The translations under genes and the position numbers were made by a program. DNA of 5,964 bases from Candidatus Omnitrophota bacterium (GTDB taxonomy: Bacteria > Omnitrophota > Gorgyraeia > Zapsychrales > Fredricksoniimonadaceae), in NCBI GenBank assembly GCA_016789035.1, contig JAEUSC010000345.1, forward strand, positions 1-5,964. The letters run 5' to 3'. Under the pieces are notes generated by a model that worked only from the letters and a program-made list of their open reading frames with translations, made no database searches and was not told the DNA's origin. Of this stretch, positions 5,760 through 5,964 are shown one piece after another (position 1 is the stretch's first letter; every line of letters starts with the position of its first letter).

Positions 5760-5964
5760 CTATACTAAAAGACTTTTGATAAACATCGTGGCATAACTTC
5801 CTCGTCCTAAAAAAAACTTTAAGACCAATTTTTGTTTTTGCGCATAAAGTTCATCGCCGGAATGTTCAAAAGAAAGAACAGACGGAATCGAAATTAAGGA
5901 ACGATCCACCGCCTTAAAGAAAGCCTTTCTAACCTTTAACCGGTTAAAGAACGAACTTTTTAGA
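5760..5964 (-). CDS. truD: tRNA pseudouridine(13) synthase TruD, C-terminal end only
   Basis: The minus-strand frame is open from the window edge to a TAG at 5762-5760, giving the last 67 residues of a gene whose start lies outside. The end of the translation, KLVLKFFLGRGSYATMFIKS (about residues 45-64), matches the conserved TruD C-terminus, where a hydrophobic strand is followed by a [PG]-[RK]-G-S-Y-A-T-[MV] motif. TruD converts uridine 13 of tRNA to pseudouridine in the cytosol. The catalytic aspartate is in the missing N-terminal part, so activity cannot be judged. An 8-T run lies within the KFFLG codons; the frame across it is intact. The MFS gene begins 55 nt downstream on the same strand. 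Confidence 0.85.
   Translation of the reverse strand, partial: LKSSFFNRLKVRKAFFKAVDRSLISIPSVLSFEHSGDELYAQKQKLVLKFFLGRGSYATMFIKSLLV
5934..5949. repeat. 16-bp perfect palindrome inside truD
   Basis: CTTTAACCGGTTAAAG reads identically on both strands. It lies in the coding part of truD, where it encodes F-N-R-L-K. It could be a binding site for a dimeric protein or a chance result; nothing nearby supports a function. Confidence 0.35.

Overview
This is a 6 kb bacterial chromosomal window, moderately AT-rich, compact and almost entirely coding, with all genes but one on the minus strand. Read 5'->3' on the minus strand, the order is: truD 3' end (5964-5760), an MFS transporter (5704-4460), a small secreted protein (4382-4029), a peptidoglycan-binding lipoprotein (3990-3421), then surE (2714-1953), gltA (1802-510) and the 5' part of pepA (453-1, running off the window). 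The exception is a plus-strand membrane protein of the UPF0114/YqhA family (2845-3348), which diverges from surE and converges on the lipoprotein gene. A strong symmetric hairpin (3368-3396) between the convergent genes can terminate both transcripts. No IS element, CRISPR array, tRNA or rRNA was seen, and no gap between genes exceeds about 150 bp.

Organism: a Gram-negative bacterium. The evidence is a citrate synthase of the long GltA type, a probable outer-envelope lipoprotein with a peptidoglycan-binding domain, and a YqhA-type inner-membrane protein. The lipoprotein and the small beta-rich secreted protein recall proteins I associate with uncultured Omnitrophota-like bacteria. That placement rests on memory and is tentative. 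Several start sites have good Shine-Dalgarno (SD) sequences (gltA, pepA, yqhA-like, the secreted protein). surE and the MFS gene lack one and instead have a -10-like box just upstream of the ATG.

How the genes fit together: gltA makes citrate for the TCA cycle. pepA (M17 leucyl aminopeptidase) recycles peptides and probably shares gltA's transcript. surE is a nucleotide/polyphosphate phosphatase linked in other bacteria to stationary-phase survival, and truD makes pseudouridine 13 in tRNA. truD and surE are adjacent in Escherichia coli. Here they lie on the same strand but about 3 kb apart, separated by the transporter, the two exported-protein genes and the divergent membrane protein gene. 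The secreted protein and the lipoprotein form a likely two-gene envelope unit ending at the shared terminator. I found no clear new system; this pair of uncharacterised exported proteins is the least-explained content.
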